Below are positions 43,522 through 52,204 of a stretch of 64,000 nt of DNA, piece after piece (position 1 is the stretch's first letter; each line of letters starts with the position of its first letter). Under the pieces are notes generated by a model. The model was not told the origin of the DNA. It worked only from the letters and a program-made list of their open reading frames with translations, and ran no database searches. A program made the position numbers and the translations under genes. Source of the DNA: Streptomyces sp. DvalAA-43 (GTDB lineage Bacteria; Actinomycetota; Actinomycetes; Streptomycetales; Streptomycetaceae); the NCBI RefSeq assembly GCF_900091725.1, contig NZ_FMBW01000031.1:248001-312000 (forward strand), given 5' to 3'.

Positions 43522-45168
43522 TCAGCCCTTGCTGACCGCCGCCAGGATCTCCGGGAGCCGGTCCGCCGTGCGGGGCGCGGCGAGCCGCGCCCCCGCCCAG
43601 GAGATCAGCGCCCCGTACCCGGCCCCCACGGGCAGCAGCAGCCAGAGCCACTGCTCCAGACCGGCGACATGCAGCCAGATCGTCACCGCGATCACGGGCG
43701 CGCAGAGCAGCCCCGCCGAGACCATGCCGCCGAAGATCGAGATCCAGGCGAGCCCGGCCTGTCCCGGCGCCACGTTCTTGAACGCCCCGTCCTGCGGGAT
43801 CGAGTACGGGAAGTTGGCCGACGCCACCGCGCCCGTCGCCAGCATCCCGCCCAGCAGGGCGAGCGACAGCCCCATGACCTCCGGCAGGTCGCCCCAGTCG
43901 CCGAGCACCGCCGCGGTCACCACCGTCACCAGGATCGTGTAGGGCAGCGTGATCAGCAGCAACGCCAGGGCGCGCGCCCGCAGTTCCAGATAGGCGTCCC
44001 GGGTGGAGGAGATCGTCAGCGCCACCATCCAGAACGCGGAGGTGTCCTGCCCGAACTGGTTGTACATCTGGATGCCGAGCATCCAGGCGGCGAAGCAGGC
44101 GAAGTAGATCGAGCCGCTGCCCTGGAGCGCGTTGACGACCGGCACGATCAGGCCGACCGCCAGCGCCGTGGTCCAGGCGGCCTTGGTCTTCGGATCGCGC
44201 GCGATGTACCGGAGGCTGCGCTCCATCACCGCTCCCGTGCGCCCCTGGGGCAGCAGCGCGGTGACCCTCGGGCCGTCCTTGCCGGTCTTCTCGCGGCCCG
44301 GCCCGGCGGCGGCCAGGGTCGAACCGTCCGGGGCCGTCATCAGCTTCACCAGGCTCCGCTGCCACAGCCACAGCAGCGCGGCCAGCGCCGCGACGGACAG
44401 CAGCAGCTGCGCGAGGGCCTGTCCGTACGAGCCCCGCGAGGCCGAGTCCACCGCCCCGACCGCCGAGGCGGGCGGCAGCCAGCGCACCACGTCCGCGGCC
44501 GGATCGAGCGCGGCGAGCCCGCCCGCCTGTCCGAGCCGCTGCGCGCCGAAGTTGACGAACTGGAAGCCCACCGCGATCACCAGCCCACTGAGCACCGCGA
44601 GATCGCGGCCCTTGCGGGAGGTCAGCAGACGGGTGTTGGCCGTGGCCACGGCCCGCGCCAGCGCCACGCACAGCAGCAGCGTGAGCGGCGCGGCCACCAC
44701 GGCGAACACCGCGCCGACCGCCCCGCTCGCCAGCGCGAAGGCGGATCCGGCCGCCAGACAGAGCGTGAACAGCGGACCGATCCCGACCAGCGAGGCCGCC
44801 AGCAGCGCCCCGATCAGCGGGCGCGGCCGCAGCGGCAGCATCACCAGCCGGCTCGGGTCGAGCGTCTCGTCGCCGGCGGAGAAGAACAGCGGCATCACCG
44901 CCCAGCCGACCGCCACCACCGCCGCCAGCAGCACCACGAGGGTCGCGGCGTGGGCGTAGCCGTGCAGCGCGATCAGCCCGATCAGCACGCCCGCGGCGAC
45001 CAGCAGGGTGAAGACGACGGAGGCGATGTACGCGGCCCGTCGGCCGGACGACTGCCGCAGCCCGTTGCGCAGCAGGGTCAGCTTCAGCCGTACGAAGACA
45101 CCGACGAGCCCCTCGCCGGTGCCGGCCGGTCCGGGCGCGGCCCCCACGGGGGCGTCGAGCACGCTCAT
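43522..45168 (-). CDS. ABC-2-type exporter permease
   Basis: A 548-residue integral membrane protein with about twelve hydrophobic segments in two halves separated by a cytoplasmic linker near residues 270-310 (LMTAPDGSTLAAAGPGREKTGK). The opening MSVLDAPVGAAPGP precedes the first helix. It is coupled (ATGA overlap) to the CcmA-like ATPase encoded upstream, making a two-component exporter of unknown substrate. Large single-gene permeases of this size are common in Streptomyces. Confidence 0.88.
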   Translation of the reverse strand: MSVLDAPVGAAPGPAGTGEGLVGVFVRLKLTLLRNGLRQSSGRRAAYIASVVFTLLVAAGVLIGLIALHGYAHAATLVVLLAAVVAVGWAVMPLFFSAGDETLDPSRLVMLPLRPRPLIGALLAASLVGIGPLFTLCLAAGSAFALASGAVGAVFAVVAAPLTLLLCVALARAVATANTRLLTSRKGRDLAVLSGLVIAVGFQFVNFGAQRLGQAGGLAALDPAADVVRWLPPASAVGAVDSASRGSYGQALAQLLLSVAALAALLWLWQRSLVKLMTAPDGSTLAAAGPGREKTGKDGPRVTALLPQGRTGAVMERSLRYIARDPKTKAAWTTALAVGLIVPVVNALQGSGSIYFACFAAWMLGIQMYNQFGQDTSAFWMVALTISSTRDAYLELRARALALLLITLPYTILVTVVTAAVLGDWGDLPEVMGLSLALLGGMLATGAVASANFPYSIPQDGAFKNVAPGQAGLAWISIFGGMVSAGLLCAPVIAVTIWLHVAGLEQWLWLLLPVGAGYGALISWAGARLAAPRTADRLPEILAAVSKG

Positions 45169-45998
45169 CGCCTGCCGCCCAGCCAGTCCAGGGACTCGCC
45201 CGTGGTGCGGGAGCCCGCGCCGACGAGTTCGAGGAAGGCGTTCTGCAGCGAGGACGCCTCGCCGCGCACCTGCTCCAGGGTGCCCTGGGCCCGGATCGTG
45301 CCGGCCGCCATGACGGCCACCCACTCGCAGAGGGACTCGACGAGCTCCATCACATGGCTGGAGAAGACGACGGTCGCCCCGGAGCGGGTGTAGCGCTCCA
45401 GGACCTCGCGGATGGTCTGCGCCGAGACCGGGTCGACGCCCTCGAACGGCTCGTCCAGGAACAGCACTTCTGGGTTGTGCAGCAGCGCGGCCGCGAGCCC
45501 GATCTTCTTCCGCATGCCGGTCGAGTAGTCGACGACCAGCTTGTGCTGGGCGCCCGCCAGGTCGAGCACATCGAGGAGCTGGGTGGCCCGCTGGTCGACC
45601 TCGGTGCCCGGCAGCCCCCGCAATCTGCCGGTGTACGCGAGGAGTTCGCGTCCCGAGAGGCGCTCGAAGAGCCGCAGCCCCTCCGGGAGCACGCCGATCC
45701 TGCTCTTCACCTCGACGGGGTCGCGCCACACGTCGTGTCCGGCCACCTCGACGGTGCCGTGGTCGGGCCGGAGCAGCCCGGTGACCATCGACAGCGTGGT
45801 GGTCTTGCCCGCGCCGTTGGGCCCGACCAGACCGATGAACTTGCCCGCGGGCAGCTCCAGATCGATCCCGGCCACCGCGGTCTGTTCCCCGAACCGCTTC
45901 CACAGCCCCTGTACGCGAACGGCGGGCGGCGGCGTGGCCGGTCCGCCCGCCGCCTCACCCGCCCGCGGCTCTCTGTCGGTCTCTGTCCGGTCCTGCAT
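45165..45998 (-). CDS. CcmA/DrrA-like ABC transporter ATPase
   Basis: A 277-residue ATPase: Walker A GPNGAGKTT, signature YSTGMRKKIGLAAAL, Walker B VLFLDEPFEGVDP and switch FSSHVM. The Ser-Thr-Gly-Met version of the signature is typical of exporters in the DrrA/CcmA class. A roughly 25-residue acidic and proline-rich N-terminal extension precedes the domain. First gene of the pair; an upstream hairpin (46017-46034) separates it from the prim-pol gene. Confidence 0.92.
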   Translation of the reverse strand: MQDRTETDREPRAGEAAGGPATPPPAVRVQGLWKRFGEQTAVAGIDLELPAGKFIGLVGPNGAGKTTTLSMVTGLLRPDHGTVEVAGHDVWRDPVEVKSRIGVLPEGLRLFERLSGRELLAYTGRLRGLPGTEVDQRATQLLDVLDLAGAQHKLVVDYSTGMRKKIGLAAALLHNPEVLFLDEPFEGVDPVSAQTIREVLERYTRSGATVVFSSHVMELVESLCEWVAVMAAGTIRAQGTLEQVRGEASSLQNAFLELVGAGSRTTGESLDWLGGRR

Positions 45999-46016
45999 GA
46001 TGCACTGCCTTTCGGT

Positions 46017-46034
46017 GGCCCCGTTTTCGGGACC
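46017..46034 (-). terminator. Small terminator hairpin after the prim-pol gene
   Basis: Arms ggccccg / cgggacc with a TTTT loop; on the minus-strand RNA the single mismatch becomes a G-U pair and the loop is AAAA. It lies just past the prim-pol stop and before the ABC ATPase gene. Confidence 0.45.
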
Positions 46035-46037
46035 AGC

Positions 46038-46748
46038 CTACGAAAGGGTGCTCTGCGGGTGGCGGGTCCGTGCGTCGGCCGCTTCCCTGGCGCAGGCGTA
46101 GGCGAGCGGGCTGATGAGCTCCTCCGCGTCCGGCAGCCACCGGTTGGCGGGGGTGGGGCGGCGGGCCCACTGGACCGCCCCGCGTCCGCCGACCCGGGTC
46201 GGCGGGGCCGTCACGTAGTGCCCGTCGCCGCGGCCGACCAGGTCGATGGCGGCGGCCCGCCAGCCCAACTTCCTTACCAGTGCGTCCGACTTGGCCGCCG
46301 CGCCCGGCAGCACGAAGAAGAACATCCGCCGGTCGGGGCTGTGGGCGACGGGACCGAGCGGCAGGTCCATCCGCTCCATCCGGGCCAGCGCCAGGAAGCC
46401 CGCGGACTCCGGTACGTCGATCGCGTCGAAGGCGCGACCGGTGGGCAGCAGGATCGACGCCTTCGGGTGCCTGGACCACATCCGGCGGGCGGCGGCCCCG
46501 CTGCCGGTCGCCTGCCCCGCCCAGTCGGGGCCGACGGGATGGGCACCGGGAACGGCGCAGCCGGTGTCGCCGCAGGAGCACCGCTCGGCCCCTTCCGCCG
46601 CCTCCAGCCAGGTACCCGGGCACACGTCCCAGTGCCGCTCCTCCGTGTACCGCACCGCCGCGTCGAGCATGTGCTCACCCCGTTGCCGGGGGACCTTCGC
46701 GGCTTCCATGACGACGACGGGCTCTTCGACTCCGATGGGCTCTTCCAC
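46038..46748 (-). CDS. Bifunctional DNA primase/polymerase N-terminal (prim-pol) domain protein
   Basis: A 236-residue protein with a prim-pol domain: EERHWDVCPGTWLE, a CSCGDTGCAVPGAHPVGPDW segment with Cys/His that may bind zinc, AFDAIDVP carrying the catalytic Asp pair, and GDGHYVTAPPT with the conserved His. There is no helicase domain, so it is a stand-alone short form, common in Streptomyces chromosomes; its job is unknown to me. The start is uncertain: GTG 46748 and ATG 46709 are both possible and neither has a good ribosome-binding site. Confidence 0.75.
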   Translation of the reverse strand: MEEPIGVEEPVVVMEAAKVPRQRGEHMLDAAVRYTEERHWDVCPGTWLEAAEGAERCSCGDTGCAVPGAHPVGPDWAGQATGSGAAARRMWSRHPKASILLPTGRAFDAIDVPESAGFLALARMERMDLPLGPVAHSPDRRMFFFVLPGAAAKSDALVRKLGWRAAAIDLVGRGDGHYVTAPPTRVGGRGAVQWARRPTPANRWLPDAEELISPLAYACAREAADARTRHPQSTLS

Positions 46749-47061
46749 GCAGAGCACAACTACGGCCAACGCTCGGGGTTACGGGGGTGACGGGTGCGCC
46801 ATGGCGCATCGATCCCTCACATGGGGCGCATGGATGCATGGGCGGGGGCGCGCGTAAGACCGTGCCCGGCGGGGCGGGTAGTCACATACGGGCAACCGCC
46901 CGGCGGCCGACGTACGGGCCCGGAACGGTCGGCCTCTGTCATATGCCGACATGAATGACAAGGAACACGACGCACGTGACGAACACGATGAATCTGTGCA
47001 TTTTCCGCGTATTCGCCGGGCAGTGATCGGCTCAATGATCACTGCGGCCTCAGGGGGAAAC
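46749..47061. other. Divergent intergenic region with an 8+8 bp palindrome
   Basis: The 313 bases between the prim-pol and regulator genes contain no gene I can support. An AT-richer stretch lies at 46930-47045 and ends in a perfect inverted repeat (see next entry). Confidence 0.5.
47021..47044. promoter_or_regulatory. Perfect inverted repeat just upstream of the regulator gene
   Basis: cagtgatc (47021-47028) and gatcactg (47037-47044) with an 8-base spacer, ending 17 bases before the ATG of the downstream regulator and next to its Shine-Dalgarno. The position suits autoregulation. Confidence 0.55.
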
Positions 47062-48444
47062 ATGGCAGCCAGGCCTCTCGTCGCCCGCCAGCCGAACGAA
47101 CGGCTCCAGGCGCTCATTCAGGAAGCCGGATGCTCCAACGCCGGCCTCGCCCGCCGCGTCAACATGGTCGGCGCGGAGCGCGGGCTCGACCTGCGTTACG
47201 ACAAGACGTCCGTGGCCCGTTGGCTGCGTGGACAGCAACCACGCGGCAGGGCACCGGGAATCATCGCCGAGGCACTCGGCCGCAAGCTCGGCCGTACGGT
47301 CACGATCGACGAGATCGGCATGGCCAACGGCAAGAACCTGGCGTCCGGCGTCGGTCTCCAGTTCGCCCCGACCGTGATCGGCGCGATCGAGCAGGTCTGC
47401 GAGCTGTGGCGCAGCGACGTCGGCCGCCGCGACTTCCTGTCCGGTTCGGCGGTCGCCTCCTCCGCGCTCGTCGAACCCAGCCGCGACTGGCTGATCACCG
47501 GCGCCGACCCGCAGGTGGCACGCGCCGCCGGTGCCCGGGTCGGGATGCCGGACGTGGAGGCGGTGCGGGCCATGACGGCCGCGCTGGTCGACCTCGACCA
47601 CCGGTTCGGCAGCGGACATGTGCGGCCGGTCCTGGTGCACTACCTCAACAGCGTGGTCTCCGGGCTGCTCTCCGGGGCGTACCGCGAATCGGTCGGCCGG
47701 CAGCTGTTCGCGGCGGTCGCGCGGCTCACCGAACTCGGCGGGTACATGGCGGTCGACACCGGCCAGCCGGGGCTCGCCCAGCGCTACTACATCCAGGCGC
47801 TGCGCCTGGCCCAGGCGGCGGGCGACCGGGCGTACGGCGGTTACGTACTGGCCGCCTCGATGAGCCATCTCGCCGCCCAGCTCGGCAACCCCCGGGAGAT
47901 CGCCCAGCTGGCCCGCGCCGCGCAGGAGGGCGCGCGCGGGCGCGTCACCCCGAGAGCGGAGGCGATGTTCTACGCGGCGGAGGCCCGTGGACACGCCCTG
48001 CTCGGCGACGCCCGCACCTGCCAGGCGGTGACGGGCCGCGCGCTGACGGCCATGGAGCAGGCCGAGGCGGACACGGGCGACGACCCCGACTGGATCGCCC
48101 ACTTCGACCACGCCTATCTCGCGGACGAGCTGGCGCACTGCCACCGCGACCTCGGCCAGTCGGAGGCCGCCGCGCGCCGGGCGAAGGAGTCGCTGGCCGG
48201 TCATCCGGAGTCCCGGACCCGCCGCCGCGGCATCGGCCTGGTGCTCCTGGCCACGGCCCAGGTCCAGATGCGCGAGGTGGAGCAGGCCTGCCACACGGGC
48301 ACGCGGGCGATGGAGCTGCTGGGGTCGGTCCGCTCCAGCCGGGGAGCGGAGTATCTGGACGATCTCCAGCAGCGGCTGATCCCGTACGGGGACGAGTCGG
48401 CGGTGCGCGAGTTCGGTGCGCGGCTGGAACTCCAGGCGGCCTGA
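47062..48444 (+). CDS. NsdA-like sporulation-associated regulator (HTH plus TPR-type repeats)
   Basis: A 460-residue protein: an atypical HTH region at about residues 14-75 (LQALIQEAGCSNAGLARRVN, YDKTSVARWLRGQQPRGRAP), a linker (RRDFLSGSAVASSALV) and a helical C-terminal half with TPR-like repeats (YYIQALRLAQAAGDRAYGGY, DELAHCHRDLGQSEAAARRA). The layout resembles Streptomyces NsdA and related sporulation-associated proteins that control development and antibiotic production. ATG 47062 follows GGGGGAA; an open frame reaching back to 46951 crosses the palindrome and is rejected. Confidence 0.8.
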   Translation: MAARPLVARQPNERLQALIQEAGCSNAGLARRVNMVGAERGLDLRYDKTSVARWLRGQQPRGRAPGIIAEALGRKLGRTVTIDEIGMANGKNLASGVGLQFAPTVIGAIEQVCELWRSDVGRRDFLSGSAVASSALVEPSRDWLITGADPQVARAAGARVGMPDVEAVRAMTAALVDLDHRFGSGHVRPVLVHYLNSVVSGLLSGAYRESVGRQLFAAVARLTELGGYMAVDTGQPGLAQRYYIQALRLAQAAGDRAYGGYVLAASMSHLAAQLGNPREIAQLARAAQEGARGRVTPRAEAMFYAAEARGHALLGDARTCQAVTGRALTAMEQAEADTGDDPDWIAHFDHAYLADELAHCHRDLGQSEAAARRAKESLAGHPESRTRRRGIGLVLLATAQVQMREVEQACHTGTRAMELLGSVRSSRGAEYLDDLQQRLIPYGDESAVREFGARLELQAA

Positions 48445-48460
48445 CCGGGGACGGGGCCGG

Positions 48461-48485
48461 GCCCGGACGGGAGCTGCGTCCGGGT
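48461..48485 (+). terminator. Terminator after the NsdA-like gene
   Basis: Perfect 8-bp stem cccggacg / cgtccggg with a 7-base loop, 17 bases past the stop, followed by a C/T-rich run. Confidence 0.7.
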
Positions 48486-48627
48486 GCCCCCTTAACTGCG
48501 TCCTGAGAGCGCTGAGCGTTACAGCGGCTGTGAAGGGCTGGTGAGTGACCGGACACGCTTGGCGAACGGCGGCGACCACCCGATAGCGTGAGCCGACGAT
48601 TCCGTAGGTTTACACGTAGGAGTCCCG

Positions 48628-50214
48628 GTGACGCAGAGCGGACAGGGTGACGAGCAGCAGCTCCCTGCTGTACGGCCCGCGCACGAAGGTGTCGTGCTGC
48701 CCGCGGGTGGCGGCGAGCCCTGGATACCAGGGGGCCCGGCGGATCAGGCCGCCCCGGCGGGCGGCCAGCCGTGGGGGCAGCCGTGGGGGCCGCAGGCAGC
48801 AAACCAGGACGCCCCGCAGCAGCCCCCGTCGCAGCCCCTGCCGCCGGCGCACGCCCAGGGGCAGGCAGCGTACGGGCAGGGGCAGTACGGTCAGCCGCAG
48901 CCGGGACAGGGGCCGTACGGCCGGCCGCAGCAGGGGCAGGGGTACGGGCAGCCGCCCGCCCCGCAGCACGCGCAGATGCCGCAGGCCCAGCCGCTGCCAC
49001 CCGTACACCCCCAGCAGTCGCAGCACCCTCAGCAGTCCCCGTATCCCCAGCAGGCGCAGCAGTCCCAGCTGCCGCACGGTCAGCAGCCACCGCACGGCGG
49101 CCAGCAGCCGCCGCAGTCGTTCGCGCAGCCGCTGCCGCCCGAGGCGGGGATGAGCGGGGGCGGGGACGCGGAGGCCACGCAGTACATCGCGCCGGTGGCC
49201 GGTGGGCCCCAGCCCGGCGGGCTGCCGCCGGAGAACCCCGCGGAGTCGACCCAGTACCTCGGCCACGGCGCTCCGCAGCAGGGGTACCCGCAGCAGCCGG
49301 GCCAGGGCGGCGACGCCGACGCGACCCAGTACATCCCGCCGGTCCCCGGCGGCGCCCCGTACGGCATCAGGCCCGGGACCCCGGGCGACCGGCAGCCGCC
49401 CGCCGAGTTCGACAACCTGTTCCGCAGCGACGAGCCGCCGGGCTCCACCCAGCAGATGCAGATGCCCCGGTTCGACCCCGGGCCGCAGTACCAGGGCGCC
49501 CCGCAGGCCCCGCAGTCGCCGCAGGGACCACAGCCCCCGTACCAGCCCGTGGGCGAGGAGCCGCAGGGGCCGGCGCCGCGCAAGAAGCGGGCGCACGTCA
49601 CGCTGATCGCGGCGGTCGTGGCCGGCTGCGCCGTCGTCGGTCTCGGCGCCGGTGCGCTGCTGAGCGGCGGTGACGACCAGGGCAAGGACGACAAGGAGCC
49701 GGTCGCCGCGGCGAGTTCACCCGGCGGGGAGACCAAGAAGCAGGCCCCGGCCGATCCGGCGAAGCCGCAGGCCGAGGCGCTCGACAAGCTGCTGGCGGAC
49801 AGCAACAACAGCCGTTCCGCGGTCATCGGGGCGGTCGAGAAGACCAAGAACTGCACGGAGCTGGACCAGGCGGTGACCGATCTGAAGGGCGCCGCCCAGC
49901 AGCGCCGCGATCTGGTGACCCGGCTCCAGGGGCTGTCCGTCGACAAGCTGCCGGACCACGCGCGGCTGACCGCCTCCCTCACCAGGGCCTGGCAGGCGTC
50001 CGCCGCCGCCGACGAGCACTACGCCGCCTGGGCCGGACAGGCCAAGAACGGCAAGAAGGTGTGCAAGCACGGGAAGGCGCGTACGACCTCCGAGACGCAG
50101 GCGGCCACCGTGCAGAGCGGTGAGGCGAGCAAGGCGAAGCGGCAGGCGTCGGAGCTGTGGAACTCGATCGCGTCGAAGTACGGTCTGACCCGCCGGGCGG
50201 CGACGGAGCTGTGA
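48628..50214 (+). CDS. Proline/glutamine-rich single-pass membrane protein
   Basis: A 528-residue protein. Residues 1 to about 325 are a low-complexity cytoplasmic region very rich in Pro, Gln and Gly (runs such as QGQYGQPQPGQGPYG). A basic stop-transfer sequence (RKKRAHV), one membrane helix near 330-350 (TLIAAVVAGCAVVGLGAGALL) and a structured extracellular C-terminal domain of about 150 residues with two Cys follow. The N-terminal part carries ATQYIAPV, STQYLG, ATQYIPPV and STQQMQM, spaced motifs that look like phospho-threonine/FHA target sites. GTG 48628 has GTAGGAG upstream. No enzymatic motif seen. Confidence 0.75.
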   Translation: MTQSGQGDEQQLPAVRPAHEGVVLPAGGGEPWIPGGPADQAAPAGGQPWGQPWGPQAANQDAPQQPPSQPLPPAHAQGQAAYGQGQYGQPQPGQGPYGRPQQGQGYGQPPAPQHAQMPQAQPLPPVHPQQSQHPQQSPYPQQAQQSQLPHGQQPPHGGQQPPQSFAQPLPPEAGMSGGGDAEATQYIAPVAGGPQPGGLPPENPAESTQYLGHGAPQQGYPQQPGQGGDADATQYIPPVPGGAPYGIRPGTPGDRQPPAEFDNLFRSDEPPGSTQQMQMPRFDPGPQYQGAPQAPQSPQGPQPPYQPVGEEPQGPAPRKKRAHVTLIAAVVAGCAVVGLGAGALLSGGDDQGKDDKEPVAAASSPGGETKKQAPADPAKPQAEALDKLLADSNNSRSAVIGAVEKTKNCTELDQAVTDLKGAAQQRRDLVTRLQGLSVDKLPDHARLTASLTRAWQASAAADEHYAAWAGQAKNGKKVCKHGKARTTSETQAATVQSGEASKAKRQASELWNSIASKYGLTRRAATEL

Positions 50215-50220
50215 CGGCCG

Positions 50221-50244
50221 GGCGGGGCGGGGAGCCGCCCCGCC
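50221..50244. terminator. Bidirectional terminator
   Basis: Perfect 10-bp stem ggcggggcgg / ccgccccgcc with a GGAG loop between two convergent genes. Confidence 0.85.
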
Positions 50245-50271
50245 CCCCTGGAGCGGGCGCGGACCCGGCGG

Positions 50272-51561
50272 TCAGCTCTTCGCGCTCGCGTCGGAGAGCG
50301 TCTTCGAGACGTCCATGAAACCCTTCCGGTCCGCGACGAGCCGTCCGTCACGGACCACCTGGAACGTCACCCGGGTGTTGACGATCCGCGGATACGCGGA
50401 CGAGCCCAGCACGTCCTTGAAGCTCCAGTGCAGCACCGGGGTGAGGCCGCCGGTGTCGGCCGGGGTGCCCCCGTTGAGGGCGGAGGTGAGCTTCCAGGCG
50501 GTGATCCGGGGGGAGTCGACCGCCTTCACGATCTCCTTCAGCACGGTGTACGCGATCCAGGTGGTCTGCACGCCCGTGTCGTCCGGGTCGATCCGGTTGT
50601 CGCCGAAGGCGTGCTCGCGGATCACGTTCCGCATCCCGTCCCAGCGGGCGTCGCCCGCGTCCGGGTACCAGCCGGTGATGTAGGCCCCCTCGAACGGGCT
50701 GTTCCGGCCGCCGGTGCTGTCGATCAGCGGCTGGTCGACGCTGCCGAGCACGGAGGAGATCCGTACGCCGCCCCCGTGCGACGGCTCCAGCCGCCGGAAC
50801 GAGTCGAAGAAGGTCTCCGTGCGCTTCCCGAGCACCGCGGTCACACAGCCGTCGGCCGCCCCCGCGGCCTGGAGCGCCGCCCCGGCGGCATCGTCGTACG
50901 ACGTGGCCGACTCCGCCGCCCGGATGTCGGCGGGCGCGGGCCGGCCGGCCTCGGTGAGGCCGGTCCTGAGGAGCCAGGCCTGGCCGTCGCCGCCCAGGGT
51001 GTCGGGCCGGACCACGGAGACCCGCGCGCAGCCGCGGGCCAGCTGCCGGGCGTTGCCCGCGAGCAGGGCGGGCTGGCCGCCGTTGACCGGATAGGAGGTG
51101 TAGCTGCTGAACTCCTCGTCGGAAGCGCCGTACCCGCCGATGAAGGGGATTCCGGCGGCCTCCAGCGGTGGCATGAACGCCGTCCCGTGCCGGCTGTACG
51201 AGCCGACGACCGCGACCGCCTTCTCCTTGACGGCTCGGCGGGCGCAGTTGCCCGCGCCGATCGAGGTGTCCTCCTCGTCGCAGGTGACGACGCGCAGTTG
51301 GTGACCGTCCAGCCCGCCGTTGCCGTTGGCCCAGCGGGCGTAGGCGCGCGCCATGGCGGTCATCCCCGCCATGTTCACCGCGTCCGGCCCCGCGACGCCG
51401 GCGGGGGCCCACGTCATGACGGTGACGGGCTCCCTGGAGCCCCCCGTGGCCCCAGGGAGTGCGCCGCAACCGGTGACCAGCAACGCCCCGGCCGCCGCCG
51501 TACACGCGAGGAGCCTGTAGGGGCGGGGGAAGGTGGGGCGGTGCCGTCCGGTCATGGGCAT
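50272..51561 (-). CDS. Branched-chain-amino-acid-type substrate-binding lipoprotein
   Basis: A 429-residue type 1 periplasmic binding protein (LivJ/Leu-Ile-Val family). The lipobox LLVTGC is near residue 26. The first lobe begins after PVTVMTWAPAGV, and the hinge/second lobe includes VAVVGSYSRHGTAFMPPLEAAGIPFIGGY and YITGWYPDAGD. It is not next to any permease or ATPase genes, so it may be an orphan receptor. ATG 51561 is chosen on the position of GGCGG; starts at 51567 and 51555 are also possible. Confidence 0.82.
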   Translation of the reverse strand: MPMTGRHRPTFPRPYRLLACTAAAGALLVTGCGALPGATGGSREPVTVMTWAPAGVAGPDAVNMAGMTAMARAYARWANGNGGLDGHQLRVVTCDEEDTSIGAGNCARRAVKEKAVAVVGSYSRHGTAFMPPLEAAGIPFIGGYGASDEEFSSYTSYPVNGGQPALLAGNARQLARGCARVSVVRPDTLGGDGQAWLLRTGLTEAGRPAPADIRAAESATSYDDAAGAALQAAGAADGCVTAVLGKRTETFFDSFRRLEPSHGGGVRISSVLGSVDQPLIDSTGGRNSPFEGAYITGWYPDAGDARWDGMRNVIREHAFGDNRIDPDDTGVQTTWIAYTVLKEIVKAVDSPRITAWKLTSALNGGTPADTGGLTPVLHWSFKDVLGSSAYPRIVNTRVTFQVVRDGRLVADRKGFMDVSKTLSDASAKS

Positions 51562-51672
51562 GAACATTTCCGCCCGTGGGGTAACGCTGCTGTGTGCTCC
51601 GCTCAACGCTCGGTGACATCCGGGTGAATTGCGGGGGCCGGTGCGGTGGGCCGAAAAGGGAACGTACGATCG

Positions 51673-52176
51673 ATGACCGTGCAGCAAGGTTCGGAGAACT
51701 CTTCCCGTCGCGGCCGTCGCTCCTCCACCATGGGCGGCATGCCGCTGAATGACATGCCTTGGTGGCGCTGGCGCAGCAACGTGCGTTCGGCGCTGCACAT
51801 GCTCTCCGACCCCGTCTTCCACCACGAGTGCTGGCTGGCCGGCCAGGAAGGGTACGGCGACGTCACCGACGCCGTGTACCGCCTGGTCGAGGACACCTGG
51901 CTGGACAGCTGGTCCGCCGACAAGTACATCGGGACGATCTTCCGCGACGCCGACGAGGCCGCTCTCGTCGACGGTGCCGTGCTCCGGGTGCTGCGCATCA
52001 TGCACCAGGTCGGCGCGGACGCCCCGGTCTCGGCCTACCTGGAGCACCACGGCTGGCCGGAGGCCGTACGGGCCGCCCGCGAGGCCCATGTGCTGCTGGC
52101 CGGAAACGACGGCGAGGACCCCGACACGCCGCCGCGCTCCCTCGACGTGCTCCGCATCATGACCAGATCGGCCTGA
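51673..52176 (+). CDS. Conserved actinobacterial protein of unknown function
   Basis: A 167-residue soluble protein. After a basic Ser-rich start (SSRRGRRSS) comes a tryptophan-rich conserved stretch MPLNDMPWWRWRSNVRSALHM, then an all-helical region (VTDAVYRLVEDTWLDSWSA, AALVDGAVLRVLRIMHQVG). I recognise the sequence as widely conserved in Streptomyces but know of no function. It lies 28 bases before purU and may be co-transcribed with it. An internal ATG at 51730 is an alternative start. Confidence 0.7.
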   Translation: MTVQQGSENSSRRGRRSSTMGGMPLNDMPWWRWRSNVRSALHMLSDPVFHHECWLAGQEGYGDVTDAVYRLVEDTWLDSWSADKYIGTIFRDADEAALVDGAVLRVLRIMHQVGADAPVSAYLEHHGWPEAVRAAREAHVLLAGNDGEDPDTPPRSLDVLRIMTRSA

Positions 52177-52204
52177 GACCGGGCCGGTGTGGCACGCTAC
52201 GGGG

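Noticed and set aside
48780..49140. Repetitive CAG/CCG-rich DNA that could be taken for a repeat array
   Set aside because: It is the coding sequence of a Pro/Gln-rich protein region. There is no fixed repeat length or spacer as in CRISPR.
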